DNA from: Bacillus gobiensis
Lineage (GTDB): Bacteria; Bacillota; Bacilli; Bacillales; Bacillaceae
Direction of reading: 5' to 3'
Assembly (NCBI RefSeq): GCF_001278705.1
Contig: NZ_CP012600.1
Coordinates: 3,879,417-3,943,416 of the forward strand
DNA: 64,000 nt
A program made the translations under genes and the position numbers. Positions 35,406 through 45,609 of this stretch are shown piece after piece (position 1 is the first letter of the stretch; the number at the start of each line of letters is the position of its first letter). A model generated the notes under the pieces. That model saw only the letters and a list, made by a program, of their open reading frames with translations. It searched no databases and was not told where the DNA came from.

Positions 35406-35530
35406 GGTGTCGTGCGACGGTTAGCCTGGTTGCCGAGGCTCTTCAAGTCGAACCGGAAAAACGATTTCGTTTAGAGGAGCTGAAGAAGGGGAAGCCATTC
35501 TGATCGTGGCTGCGGGATTCGTAAGTCTGA
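35406..35530 (+). pseudogene. Decayed fragment of a YbaK-like gene
   Basis: The stretch aligns with part of the intact YbaK-like gene at 37892-38016. Identical words include CTCTTCAAGTCGAACC and GAAGCCATTCT followed by ATCGTGGCTGC. Small deletions and changes remove any open frame. It lies in the same orientation as the intact copy, on the other side of the dextranase gene. Confidence 0.8.
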
Positions 35531-35594
35531 AAAGTATGACAACATTGGGAAAGCAGCGTTCACAGGAATAAAGAGAGGGGGAATATGAAAATTG

Positions 35595-35638
35595 CCACGC
35601 TAAGCAAAAAGTATGCTTAGCGCGGAATCGTCTTTTTT
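35595..35638. terminator. Hairpin terminator between the YbaK remnant and the dextranase gene
   Basis: CGCTAAGCA and TGCTTAGCG flank a seven-base loop; rightward it is followed by TCTTTTTTT. It may serve the remnant's transcript or, less clearly, the end of the dextranase transcript. Confidence 0.65.
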
Positions 35639-35641
35639 TAC

Positions 35642-37498
35642 TTAATTGGTAGTTTTATTCATGTAAATCATGTTCCAATACTCTAGGGACGGCACCTTGA
35701 ATTTCACATAGTTCCCGTGTTTATCGCTGCCTTTTGTAAATCTCAATTGTTTTGACCGGCCGTCACTACTGTCGGGTGAAGCGATCCAGACAGAATTGAT
35801 TTCTTCAGAAGGATAATATTTCACTTCAAAGTTTTTCACTTTTTCAGGTTTTTCTTTTTCTCCATCGGTTGCCCGCCAATCATCTTTCGTTACACCAAGC
35901 AAGTTAATCATTTGAATAATCTCGTGGTCATCATCCTTTTTGGAATATGCCCAAATTTTATTCGGTTCACCATACTTGCTATTTTTATAGCCCGGGACTT
36001 CGATTCGGTTCTTTGTTTCCGTTTGCCCGTCCCGAAGCAAATTTTCATAGGCGACGATAAAGTCATACATCTTCTCTGTATGATTTTTTAATTCATCTGT
36101 CATGTATAAATTTTGCGCAGGAAAATATTCATTGCTAAGCATATTGCCGTTGTCTCCAAGTTCCATGCGTGAACCGCCTGCAGCGTAAACCGTGGATCCG
36201 GTTAATATGACAGAAGGAGTATTGAACGCATTACCCGGATTCTTTTCTCCATAATCATAATTCATATAGGCAGGGACGACTAAAGATTTTCCTCCGCTTT
36301 CGATTCTCGACTGTTCAATTTCTTTTTTTAATGAATAATAAGAATCGTATAACTCTCCGTCACTATCTCTGTCCCACGGCCATATTTCTGCATAAATGAC
36401 ATCGACATCACTCACATTTGCATTTTCAATTCCTTGTGCACCGACTGGGTTGAATGCCAGATATTTATTACCAATGGCTTTTTTGGCAGAATTGAGATAC
36501 TCCGTATACGTATCTTTTACGTAGAGGGTTTTACCGTCTGCTGTTTGCATTTCTCCCCATTCCCCAACCGTATCGGAATGCCATCCATCAAAATCAAAAG
36601 CATTAAAGACTTTATTCATCTCTTTGAAGATGTAATTTTGCCATCCCTTGTTGCTCATATCAAAAAAATACAAATGGGTGATTCCTGTTGGAGTTTCATC
36701 TGCCATTTTAAATTTGAATTGTCCTTCTCCACGATCATTGTTATCCGAGTAATACAATGCCCAATCTTGTTTGACTCCGTCTTTTTCGTAACCTGTTACG
36801 GCAGCATAAGCCATGTTATAAGCCATATTTACCATGTTTGCATCCTTGGCTTTTGAAATGTAGTTTCTGATAGCATCGCCATAGATCGGCCTGCCTGACC
36901 AATCATCCCATACATCAAGGTTATCGCCGATCGGTTTATGATGACGATACTTCCAATCATAGAACTGAAGTGCGTTAATATGGTAATCTTTCAATTTGTT
37001 TATTCTTTCCGTCGTATTTACATTTTTGGTAAAGTCCCACACATAACCGTAGCGAGGAAATTTCGTCCAAGAGGATGATACATCTACACCGACAGTATCT
37101 GTATCAATTTCTTTCTTATTGTGTTTCGCATCAACTTCAATTAAGTACCCTTTGAAATCTTCCGTCGGTGCCTTCCATTCAAATTTCAAATATTTTGATT
37201 GGCCTTTCTTGAGTGAGAAAGCTTGTTTCATCTTTGCATCAACGGTCTTACTTAAATGTTTTATCTTTACTTCAATTGTTCCATTGTTAATCGTGTCTTT
37301 CATTTTGTTCGTGAGCTTCACAGATATTTTCACTGTGTCTTTCGGATTGTACATTGATTTATCAGTTGTAACGGATTGAATCATTTTTTCACTAGATTCT
37401 TTAGCATAAATCTGTGAAGCGTTAAAAGAGTAAAAAATACTGCTTACTAACAAAAAAATACCTGCGAACTTCCCTACTCTTAATGAAAAACGTTTCAA
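35642..37498 (-). CDS. Secreted dextranase-type glycoside hydrolase, GH66
   Basis: The protein is 618 residues from TTG 37498, which has GGGAGTGG six bases upstream; a longer frame to 37681 has no ribosome site. Residues 1-32 are a signal peptide (KFAGIFLLVSSIFYSFNASQ, cut near YAKES). A beta-sandwich (about 40-140) precedes a TIM barrel with GFPRYGYVWDF-like and FDFDGWHSDTVGEWG segments. By GH66 pattern D309 in WHSDT should be the nucleophile and E371 in IYAEIW the acid/base. It would cut dextran alpha-1,6 links outside the cell. It lacks the CBM35 insert of cycloisomaltooligosaccharide transferases. Two cre sites lie upstream. Confidence 0.88.
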   Translation of the reverse strand: MKRFSLRVGKFAGIFLLVSSIFYSFNASQIYAKESSEKMIQSVTTDKSMYNPKDTVKISVKLTNKMKDTINNGTIEVKIKHLSKTVDAKMKQAFSLKKGQSKYLKFEWKAPTEDFKGYLIEVDAKHNKKEIDTDTVGVDVSSSWTKFPRYGYVWDFTKNVNTTERINKLKDYHINALQFYDWKYRHHKPIGDNLDVWDDWSGRPIYGDAIRNYISKAKDANMVNMAYNMAYAAVTGYEKDGVKQDWALYYSDNNDRGEGQFKFKMADETPTGITHLYFFDMSNKGWQNYIFKEMNKVFNAFDFDGWHSDTVGEWGEMQTADGKTLYVKDTYTEYLNSAKKAIGNKYLAFNPVGAQGIENANVSDVDVIYAEIWPWDRDSDGELYDSYYSLKKEIEQSRIESGGKSLVVPAYMNYDYGEKNPGNAFNTPSVILTGSTVYAAGGSRMELGDNGNMLSNEYFPAQNLYMTDELKNHTEKMYDFIVAYENLLRDGQTETKNRIEVPGYKNSKYGEPNKIWAYSKKDDDHEIIQMINLLGVTKDDWRATDGEKEKPEKVKNFEVKYYPSEEINSVWIASPDSSDGRSKQLRFTKGSDKHGNYVKFKVPSLEYWNMIYMNKTTN

Positions 37499-37526
37499 AT
37501 TAAACCACTCCCTTATTATATTTTGT

Positions 37527-37540
37527 AGTAAGCGTTTACT
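37527..37540 (-). promoter_or_regulatory. cre-like site at the dextranase gene
   Basis: AGTAAGCGTTTACT fits the cre consensus except for its first base. It lies 29 bases upstream of the TTG start, where CcpA could block transcription. Confidence 0.65.
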
Positions 37541-37658
37541 CTTTTGGGAAAGAATATGTTTAAAAGAGTGGTATGAATAAGGTATTAAGGAGTTTTTAAA
37601 GCGCTTCCAATTAGATATTATATAAAATACATTGAATAGAATAATCCCAAAAGCAACA

Positions 37659-37672
37659 TGAAAACGTTTACT
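37659..37672 (+). promoter_or_regulatory. cre site upstream of the dextranase gene
   Basis: TGAAAACGTTTACT is a 14/14 match to TGWAARCGYTWNCW, about 160 bases before the dextranase start. Confidence 0.75.
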
Positions 37673-37817
37673 TAAGTTCATATTAATAGCTGATATTCTA
37701 AATGTCTACGACTTATTGATTTTTCATACGATTTTCCTATGAGATGCAGCTGCTTTCTGTCTGATCATTGTATTTTGCTATACTAAGTGATATGTGTATC
37801 AAAAGAAAAGGTGAGTG

Positions 37818-38306
37818 ATGGAATTGTCTATAGAACAAGTCAAAACCTATTTCAAGCAATGGAACAGAGAAAAAGACATCGTTGAATTTGAGGTGTCGAG
37901 TGCAACGGTTGGACAAGCTGCCGATGCTCTTCAAGTCGAACCTGAAAGAATTGCAAAAACGATAGCATTCAGGGGGCCTGAACAAGAGGAAGCCATTCTT
38001 ATCGTGGCTGCAGGTGATGCAAAAATCGATAATAAAATGTTTCGCGAGACATTTGATATCAAGGCACGAATGCTCTCACCTGAAGAAACGCTGGAACATA
38101 CCGGACATGCGGTAGGAGGGGTTTATCCGTTTGGATTAAAAAATGATTTGCCTGTTTTTATGGATATCTCCCTACAACGATTTACTACCGTGTACCCTGC
38201 ATGCGGCAGCAGCAATTCTGCAATTGGCCTTTCTTGTGAAGAGCTTTATACATACGGGAACGCTGAGAAGTGGGTGGACGTGTGTAAGGGTTGGAATGAA
38301 GATTAA
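37818..38306 (+). CDS. YbaK/ProX-type aminoacyl-tRNA deacylase-like protein
   Basis: The 162-residue protein has the YbaK/EbsC fold: ATVGQAADALQVEPERIAKT, then ILIVAAGDAKIDNKMFRETF, LSPEETLEHTGHAVGGVYPF with the GxxPxG-type loop, and YPACGSSNSAIGLSCEEL. Such free-standing editing-domain homologues hydrolyse mischarged tRNA, often Cys- or Ala-tRNAPro. The start is ATG 37818 after AAAGGTGAG; a GTG just before is too close. A decayed partial copy lies at 35406-35530, so this gene was once duplicated. It is divergent from the dextranase gene. Confidence 0.88.
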   Translation: MELSIEQVKTYFKQWNREKDIVEFEVSSATVGQAADALQVEPERIAKTIAFRGPEQEEAILIVAAGDAKIDNKMFRETFDIKARMLSPEETLEHTGHAVGGVYPFGLKNDLPVFMDISLQRFTTVYPACGSSNSAIGLSCEELYTYGNAEKWVDVCKGWNED

Positions 38307-38399
38307 GGCTGACTTTGCATAATCAATCAAAATAAAGTGATACTATGGCTTGTTCCCTCATAGAATGCGAGTAAGGAAATACATAAAGGGGGACATGCC

Positions 38400-38801
38400 A
38401 TGCATGGACAGGAAGCCGAGGATTTCACGATTACAAAAGAGCTTCTATCACATTATCATCATTTAAGCATAAAGTCGAAAGACCTGAATGAAGAGCTGAA
38501 CCAGCTAAAAAAAGTATTCAATGACTATTTTGATCGTACAGCCGGTAAACAGATGAAAGGTGAAATCCAGATAGGTGACTATAAATTGCAAAGGCAGATT
38601 CGCAAGACAGAAAGCTTTCATGATGTGAAAACAGTTGAGAAGCTTGAAGAACTTCGGCTTACCGATTGCATAGTTAAAAAGCCCGATAAAGAAAAAATCG
38701 AAGCTGCAATCACACTTGGAATTCTTTCAAGTGAAGACTTAAATGACTGTATTATCAAAAAAACGTCTCAAGCGATTGTTTTGAAAGAGATCAGTCGGTA
38801 A
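38400..38801 (+). CDS. Hypothetical protein with N-terminal coiled coil, 133 residues
   Basis: I do not recognise this protein. Residues 10-45 are likely a coiled coil (LLSHYHHLSIKSKDLNEELN, then QLKKVFNDYF). The rest is charged, with two similar elements: RLTDCIVKKPDKEKIEAAIT (residues 87-106) and DLNDCIIKKTSQAIVLKEIS (113-132). AAAGGGGGA precedes the start, and a terminator follows, so it is expressed alone. The two DCIxKK segments may be a short internal duplication. There is no signal peptide or membrane helix. Confidence 0.68.
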   Translation: MHGQEAEDFTITKELLSHYHHLSIKSKDLNEELNQLKKVFNDYFDRTAGKQMKGEIQIGDYKLQRQIRKTESFHDVKTVEKLEELRLTDCIVKKPDKEKIEAAITLGILSSEDLNDCIIKKTSQAIVLKEISR

Positions 38802-38803
38802 TT

Positions 38804-38826
38804 GCTCCTTAAATGGGAGCTTTTTT
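38804..38826 (+). terminator. Rho-independent terminator
   Basis: GCTCC pairs with GGAGC around a short loop, followed by TTTTTT. Confidence 0.8.
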
Positions 38827-38973
38827 CTGTTCAATATCGTTCTTTCATGTGCAACCGCATTCTGTTGCCGATAATTGGCAAACCCGCTTTATACGATAAA
38901 TTAAAAGAATCTATTTTGAAACATATTTAGATTTACGTTATAATTGCCAAAATGAAAGAGGAGAGTCTTTAAA

Positions 38974-39816
38974 ATGAACTTTATAGAAAATATTAATTGG
39001 GCAGAAATTGCCCTTGAGGCAGGAATTATCCTATTAAAGTTAATTGCCATCCTTATTGTGTTTCAAATTGTTCGATCTATAGGAAAGAAACTCATTCATT
39101 CTTCCTTTACAAAGATGCAGGAAAAGAAGGAAATGTCGTTAGGCAGAACAAAAACATTACAAGCTTTAACTGTTAGTATCTTTTCTTATGTAATTATCTT
39201 TATCACATTGGTGATTGTGTTAGGAATCTTCGGAATCAATGCAGCAGGATTAATTGCAGGTGCAGGTATTATAGGATTAGCGGTTGGATTTGGTGCACAA
39301 GGTCTTGTCAGTGATGTGGTAACAGGTTTTTTCTTGTTATTAGAAAAACAAATTGATGTTGGAGATTATGTCACTACTGCTGGTTATGGTGGTATTGTAG
39401 AAGAAGTAGGATTACGAACAACACAAATTCGTAGTTTTGATGGAACTCTTAACTACATTCCTAACCGAGAGATTACCTTACTTAGTAACCATTCTCGTGG
39501 TAACATGAGAGCTTTAGTGGATATAGGTATTTCTTATGATGATAATATTGATAAAGCTATAGAAGTTATTCAAGGAGTTTGCGATAAAGTTAAGGAAGAA
39601 AACGAAAATATTGTTGAAGGTCCAAATGTACTCGGTGTTCATAATCTTGGAGCATCAGATGTTGTCCTTCGTGTCATTGCGAAAACACAAAATATGGAAC
39701 AATGGGGCGCTGAAAGACAACTTCGAAAAGCCATAAAAGAAGCTCTTGACCAAAACGGAATCGAGATTCCATTTCCACACCAGGTATACATTGAAAAACA
39801 ACAGGCAGCAAGATAG
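38974..39816 (+). CDS. Small-conductance mechanosensitive channel, MscS family (YkuT-like)
   Basis: The 280-residue protein has three N-terminal membrane helices. The pore helix reads AAGLIAGAGIIGLAVGFGAQ (about residues 89-108), then the beta domain (IDVGDYVTTAGYGGIVEEVG, TTQIRSFDGTLNYIPNREIT) and a C-terminal alpha/beta domain. This is the complete MscS core. It opens under membrane tension to release solutes during osmotic downshock. GAGGAG stands upstream of the ATG and a strong terminator follows, so the gene is monocistronic. Confidence 0.93.
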   Translation: MNFIENINWAEIALEAGIILLKLIAILIVFQIVRSIGKKLIHSSFTKMQEKKEMSLGRTKTLQALTVSIFSYVIIFITLVIVLGIFGINAAGLIAGAGIIGLAVGFGAQGLVSDVVTGFFLLLEKQIDVGDYVTTAGYGGIVEEVGLRTTQIRSFDGTLNYIPNREITLLSNHSRGNMRALVDIGISYDDNIDKAIEVIQGVCDKVKEENENIVEGPNVLGVHNLGASDVVLRVIAKTQNMEQWGAERQLRKAIKEALDQNGIEIPFPHQVYIEKQQAAR

Positions 39817-39842
39817 TAAGTTTCAAAACGGAAACTAAAACG

Positions 39843-39872
39843 CGAGCACTCAAAGGAGAGTGCTCGTTTTTT
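39843..39872 (+). terminator. Rho-independent terminator after mscS
   Basis: CGAGCACTC pairs with GAGTGCTCG around AAAGGA, followed by TTTTTT. Confidence 0.9.
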
Positions 39873-40261
39873 GTTGGATTTTTTTCTTCATTATAAGGGT
39901 AGGCTGTCCCGGTCAACGTCTGCATAAATTCCTGGTAAATCCAAAAGGACAATTCGTCTTCCGAAGAATGGCCGTTTGAAAATCTTCAATTGATTACCTT
40001 ACTTTGTTAGACACTAGTAGTTTAGACTTGTTTTATACAGTAATTTGAAATGATTATTGGATTGGTTAAACGCAAATAACTGATAATCTAGGTAAAAAGG
40101 ATTCCCTGTTTTTCTATCATTAGCAATATTGCTCGTTTGTTATAGAATTGTTATTTTTTATATGGAGATGGCAAACATGTATTAGAAAACAAAATGAAGA
40201 CTAGGGCTATTTAAAAGTTACCATCCCCAATTGAAGATCCAGTAAATATTGTTGTTGATTG
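39873..40261. other. Intergenic stretch before the amylase gene
   Basis: I see no gene, RNA or clear repeat here. The region is AT-rich and should hold the promoter of the amylase gene, whose cre-like site follows at 40262. Confidence 0.5.
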
Positions 40262-40275
40262 AGTAAACGTTATCG
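40262..40275 (-). promoter_or_regulatory. cre-like site before the amylase gene
   Basis: AGTAAACGTTATCG matches the cre consensus at 12 of 14 positions and lies 36 bases before the TTG start. Carbon catabolite repression is typical of Bacillus alpha-amylases. Confidence 0.6.
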
Positions 40276-40454
40276 TATTTTCCTAAACTAACTTTGAAAG
40301 AGGGATGAGATTGAAAAAAACGTGTATTAAATGGTTACTGGTTTTTAGTTTGGCATTAGGGATTATTTTTCCGGGGACATCAGCCTTTGCAAGCACAAAT
40401 AAAACAATGATGCAGTATTTCGAGTGGTATGTACCTAATGATGGAAATCATTAG

Positions 40455-41111
<657 letters not shown>

Positions 41112-41375
41112 TTAAACGTCAGTTATGCTATTTAACAATCGGGTCATATTGCGGAATAACGAATCAAACTTTTTGTAAACTTATTTTCGTGATTCACTCC
41201 GGAATAAATTTTAGTTGAGCCAATTTCTGAATGATGGTATCCAGATTAATTGGCTCTTAATTTTTATTAAATACGTAATATACATATATATTGATGTGTT
41301 GCCTTGCTGCCATGAGGTTTAGAATCCCTTGAAAAATGGATCTATGGCCGACTGTAAGAATCCAAAAGCTGGGGA

Positions 41376-41723
41376 TTATAAATTGGTATTAGGTTCAGTC
41401 TGGTCCGCATAGGAGACTCCCCAATCAGATAGAGTTGTTAAAATCGGTAAAAGACTTTGACCAACATCAGAAAGAGAGTACTCTACTTTAGGCGGTACTT
41501 GATTATAAACAAATCGATTGATAATACCGTCCTGTTCTAATTCTCTAAGCTGCTTTGTTAACATTTTTTGTGTAATCTGTGGTAATTCTCTTTTTAATTC
41601 ACCAAAACGCATATTTCTTTCACCCAGATACCATAAAATTAGTACTTTCCATTTACCTCCTATAAGCTGCAATGTTAATTCTATTGAACATCTAAATTCT
41701 TTATCTTTGTATTTCACCAACAT
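41376..41723 (-). CDS. HxlR-family transcriptional regulator (element cargo)
   Basis: The 115-residue protein is a MarR/HxlR-type winged helix: [20 protein letters not shown] (residues 12-31), [40 protein letters not shown] and the basic wing [18 protein letters not shown]12, at the usual place of the redox-sensing cysteine of YodB/HypR-type members, is present. GGGAGGG is seven bases before the start. It is divergent from the NmrA-like gene, with a palindrome between, so it likely controls that gene in response to electrophiles or oxidants; this is inference from family members. Confidence 0.9.
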   Translation of the reverse strand: MLVKYKDKEFRCSIELTLQLIGGKWKVLILWYLGERNMRFGELKRELPQITQKMLTKQLRELEQDGIINRFVYNQVPPKVEYSLSDVGQSLLPILTTLSDWGVSYADQTEPNTNL

Positions 41724-41755
41724 GTTTTTTCCCTCCCGCTTATAGATAATAACAC

Positions 41756-41773
41756 AGTATCAAATTGGATACT
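41756..41773. promoter_or_regulatory. HxlR operator candidate
   Basis: AGTATC-AAATTG-GATACT is a perfect 6-bp inverted repeat with a 6-base spacer between the divergent HxlR and NmrA-like genes, matching in size the operators of YodB/HxlR regulators. Confidence 0.65.
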
Positions 41774-41888
41774 ACGTGTCATAAAAGTGCCTACTTGTTA
41801 TTTTTATACCATAGGCAGTATTATTAGTACCAGATTTGTTTTGAAGGCAAAAGCCAAAATAGCAAAGCAAATAGTGGAGGTGCAAACT

Positions 41889-42797
41889 ATGTACGTAATA
41901 ACAGGAGCAACTGGAAGAACAGGCAGCATAGTAGCAAATTATTTATTAGATAAGGGACAGACGGTTAGAGTGATTGGTAGAAACTTAGAACGCTTAACGC
42001 CTTTTGTACGCAAAGGAGCAGAGCCGTTTGTCTCTGAACCTACAGATGAGGCAAGATTAATTGAGGCCTTTTCGGGGGCTGAAGCAGTCTATGTGATGCT
42101 TCAACCTAATTATATTATAACTAGCAATGACTTTCCCGCTTATCAAAAGAGTGTAATAAGCGCAATAACATCTACATTAGAACAGGCAGAAGTTAAAAAT
42201 GTTGTCTCTCTTAGCAGTTGGGGAGCAGATAAAGAAAAGGACACTGGACCTGTTACAGGATTACATCTGCTTGAACAGCGCTTAAACCAAATTGAACAGC
42301 TGAATGTTTTACATTTACGATCTGGATACTTCATGGAAAATTTACTTTCACAAATTAAAAACATTATATTTCATAATGTTGCAAGAGGACCTTTTCTACC
42401 CGATGTTCAGTTCCCTATGATTGCCACACGTGACATTGGGCGAATTGCAGGAGAAGCTATGCTAAAACGTAACTATCAAGGTCAACAAATAAGAGAGTTG
42501 CACGGAAGCTGTGATTTGAGTATGAGTGAAGCGGTGAAGCTTATAGGAAAAGCTTTTGATAAACCAAACCTCAACTATATACAAACAACCGAAGAAGAAG
42601 CCCGAAAAGAAATGAGAATGAATGGGTATTCAGAACATATTATAGGCCTTGTTTTAGAAACAACAAGAGCCTTAAATACAAAGCACATCAGGATGTTGGA
42701 ACAGCGGACGTTCGAAAATACATCCTCGACTTCATTTGAAACTTTTATAAATGAAGTATTTATACCTCAATATGAGAAGGAAGCGGCTCAAATATAA
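41889..42797 (+). CDS. NmrA-type NAD(P)-binding reductase (element cargo)
   Basis: The 302-residue protein begins MYVITGATGRTGSIVANYLL, a GxxGxxG dinucleotide motif at residues 6-12, and follows the NmrA/YtfG (quinone reductase-like) pattern with VVSLSSWGADKEKDTGP and HLRSGYFMENLLSQIK. The start is ATG 41889, eight bases after GTGGAGG. QorB/YtfG relatives reduce quinones with NADPH, which fits control by an HxlR redox regulator next to it. The frame is intact. Confidence 0.88.
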   Translation: MYVITGATGRTGSIVANYLLDKGQTVRVIGRNLERLTPFVRKGAEPFVSEPTDEARLIEAFSGAEAVYVMLQPNYIITSNDFPAYQKSVISAITSTLEQAEVKNVVSLSSWGADKEKDTGPVTGLHLLEQRLNQIEQLNVLHLRSGYFMENLLSQIKNIIFHNVARGPFLPDVQFPMIATRDIGRIAGEAMLKRNYQGQQIRELHGSCDLSMSEAVKLIGKAFDKPNLNYIQTTEEEARKEMRMNGYSEHIIGLVLETTRALNTKHIRMLEQRTFENTSSTSFETFINEVFIPQYEKEAAQI

Positions 42798-42860
42798 AAA
42801 TAGTCTAACCGCAATAATTGATGTGAGAGGTCTGAAGGTAACTTATAAGGAGGCTTTGCC

Positions 42861-43784
42861 ATGCAACGCAGACGAATAGGGAACAGTAATCTAGAAGTAT
42901 CAGCTCTTGGATTAGGTTGTATGACCATGTCCGATTTTTATGGAAGCGACAGGGATGAGCAAGAATCCATATGGACGATTCATCGTGCATTGGAACTTGG
43001 TGTGGATTTTTTGGATACGTCGGATATGTACGGTATCAGAGAAAATGAAAAATTAGTGGGAAAGGCAATTAAAGACCGCCGTCACAAGGTCAATGTAGCT
43101 ACCAAGTTTGGGGTAGTACGCGACAACAGAGGAGGGATGATGGGATATAACGGAAAGGCGGAATATGTTAAGGATGCCTGTGAAGCAAGCATGCGCAGAC
43201 TAGGTACTGACCATATCGATCTGTATTATTTGCATCGTATCGATCCCTTTACGCCGATTGAGGAGACTGTAGGCGCGATGGCTGACCTGGTGAAGGAAGG
43301 CAAGGTTCGTTATATCGGTCTTTCTGAGGCTCCACCAGATATGATACGCAGAGCACACGTGGTTCATCCAATATCGGCAGTGCAAACGGAATATTCCTTG
43401 TGATCCCGGGACATTGAAGACGAGGTTCTTCCTACCTGCAGGGAGCTTGGCATCGGGTTTGTAGCCTACAGTCCACTTGGGCGCGGTTTCCTGACAGGTA
43501 CGATTCAACGAAACGAGGATTTGGGGTACGATGATATTAGGCGGAATTCCCCTAGATTTCAAGGACGTAACCTACAGAAGAATCTACAATTTGTTGCCCA
43601 GATTCAAAAAATTGCTGCCAAGAAGGGATGCACGGCTCCTCAATTAGCACTTAAATGGATCCTTATGCAAGGAAACGATATTGTACCTATTCCAGGAACG
43701 AAAAAAAGAAAATATTTAGAAGAAAATATTGGAGCTTTGCAGGTTGAGCTTACTAATTCGGATCTTAAATTAAATAAAAATTAA
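42861..43784 (+). pseudogene. Aldo/keto reductase with in-frame TGA and lost C-terminus (element cargo)
   Basis: The frame starts [20 protein letters not shown] with the AKR barrel motifs [20 protein letters not shown] (catalytic Asp and Tyr) and TKFGVV (catalytic Lys), then [12 protein letters not shown] with the histidine. At 43401-43403 a TGA replaces the Trp found in relatives (EYSLWSRDIE); the same frame then runs on to 43784. The end at SDLKLNKN is about 20 residues short. A piece of a matching C-terminus lies farther down. The gene follows the NmrA-like gene after 63 bases, likely in one operon, with AAGGAGG before the start. Confidence 0.88.
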
Positions 43785-43799
43785 TCAATAACACAAGTC

Positions 43800-43836
43800 A
43801 AATTCCTTAACGTAAAGGTATTTGGCTTTTTGCATG
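43800..43836 (+). terminator. Rho-independent terminator inside the element
   Basis: CAAATTCCTT pairs with AAGGTATTTG (one mismatch) around a short loop, followed by a GGC-TTTTT tract. Confidence 0.7.
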
Positions 43837-43877
43837 TTGTATTTTGATTAGCGTACAAAATTTCCGAAATGTTGGCT

Positions 43878-43940
43878 GTACCCCTTAAACAAATTAATGA
43901 AACAGCGCCAAAAAATGTTGCCGCAGGCCCCCGATAATAT
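43878..43940 (+). pseudogene. Aldo/keto reductase C-terminal remnant
   Basis: One frame reads PLKQINETAPKNVAAGPR, which is the C-terminal helix-loop of AKR11-type reductases (usually QINEIAPKGVAAGTRY). No start is present. It may be the displaced tail of the gene just upstream or a second gene's remains. Confidence 0.65.
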
Positions 43941-44280
43941 TTTAAGATACCTACGGAAACTCCAGTTGTTGCTATAACATTGGAGGCATTTCAGCAGGAT
44001 TAATAATGGCTGAAGCCGGGTTTTAAAATAAATTGCACCGTTTTTTCCCCTTTAGTTCTGATTTATCTAAAGGGGTGTCTTTATGTCCAAAGGAAAAGGG
44101 GCAACTGAAGATAATCACTGATTTCAATATTTATACAAAAAGTTCTTTATTTTACTTGACTCATTATTTATGGGCAAAATCTTTTTCTTATTCAAGTAAC
44201 AGGGAAACGAGAAAAATTGTAATTGTATTATCTTGAAATCGAGTCTTCTGCTAAAGGGTGCGATTGTTGTATAACCTTTA

Positions 44281-45230
<950 letters not shown>

Positions 45231-45277
45231 TAAAACGTAGGTCACTTGTAGCTTTCGAATAAAGTTTAATCAAATTT

Positions 45278-45307
45278 AGGAACAGCTAATGACTGTTCCT
45301 TTTTTTG
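45278..45307 (+). terminator. Rho-independent terminator of the amylase gene
   Basis: AGGAACAG pairs with CTGTTCCT around CTAATGA, followed by TTTTTTT. Confidence 0.9.
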
Positions 45308-45425
45308 TGTGCGGTTTTTCTTACTACGATTCTTGAGGATAACTTCTTTTCCTCATTTCTAGATGATTTTTCGTTCATTGGGTTTATGATGTATAATAAA
45401 TTCAAAAGATCAGGAGGTGGAAAAA

Positions 45426-45521
45426 ATGGCAAATAATACGTGTTTGTCAAAGAATGCAGCGACTCATGCAAAGCCTGATATTGGAGAGGCGATACTTTGC
45501 ATGGGGCGAACGTTATTCTAA
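45426..45521 (+). CDS. Possible 31-residue small protein
   Basis: A frame of 31 codons (MANNTCLSKNAATHAKPDIG, then EAILCMGRTLF) begins five bases after a near-perfect site AGGAGGTGG. A TATAAT hexamer (45392-45397) stands 20 bases upstream of that site, though its -35 is weak. The peptide has two cysteines and a hydrophobic end. I know no relative. The strong translation signals are the main support; the next gene lies 89 bases downstream. Confidence 0.5.
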   Translation: MANNTCLSKNAATHAKPDIGEAILCMGRTLF

Positions 45522-45609
45522 AAATCGCCTAATAGCTTCTATCATTTCTAATATCTTTGGCTTTGCACCTTATTTTTCATTTAAAAAAAGAATAAGGGGC
45601 TAGGCAGGA

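Noticed and set aside
37499..37681. N-terminal extension of the dextranase frame
   Set aside because: It covers the cre sites and promoter and lacks a ribosome site; the TTG at 37498 has a good site and leads into a signal peptide.
39674..39952. Minus-strand frame over the end of mscS
   Set aside because: It overlaps a conserved gene and its terminator.
44033..44236. 67-codon frame near the right end of the element
   Set aside because: Composition is AT-driven, there is no ribosome site and it overlaps the end region of the element.
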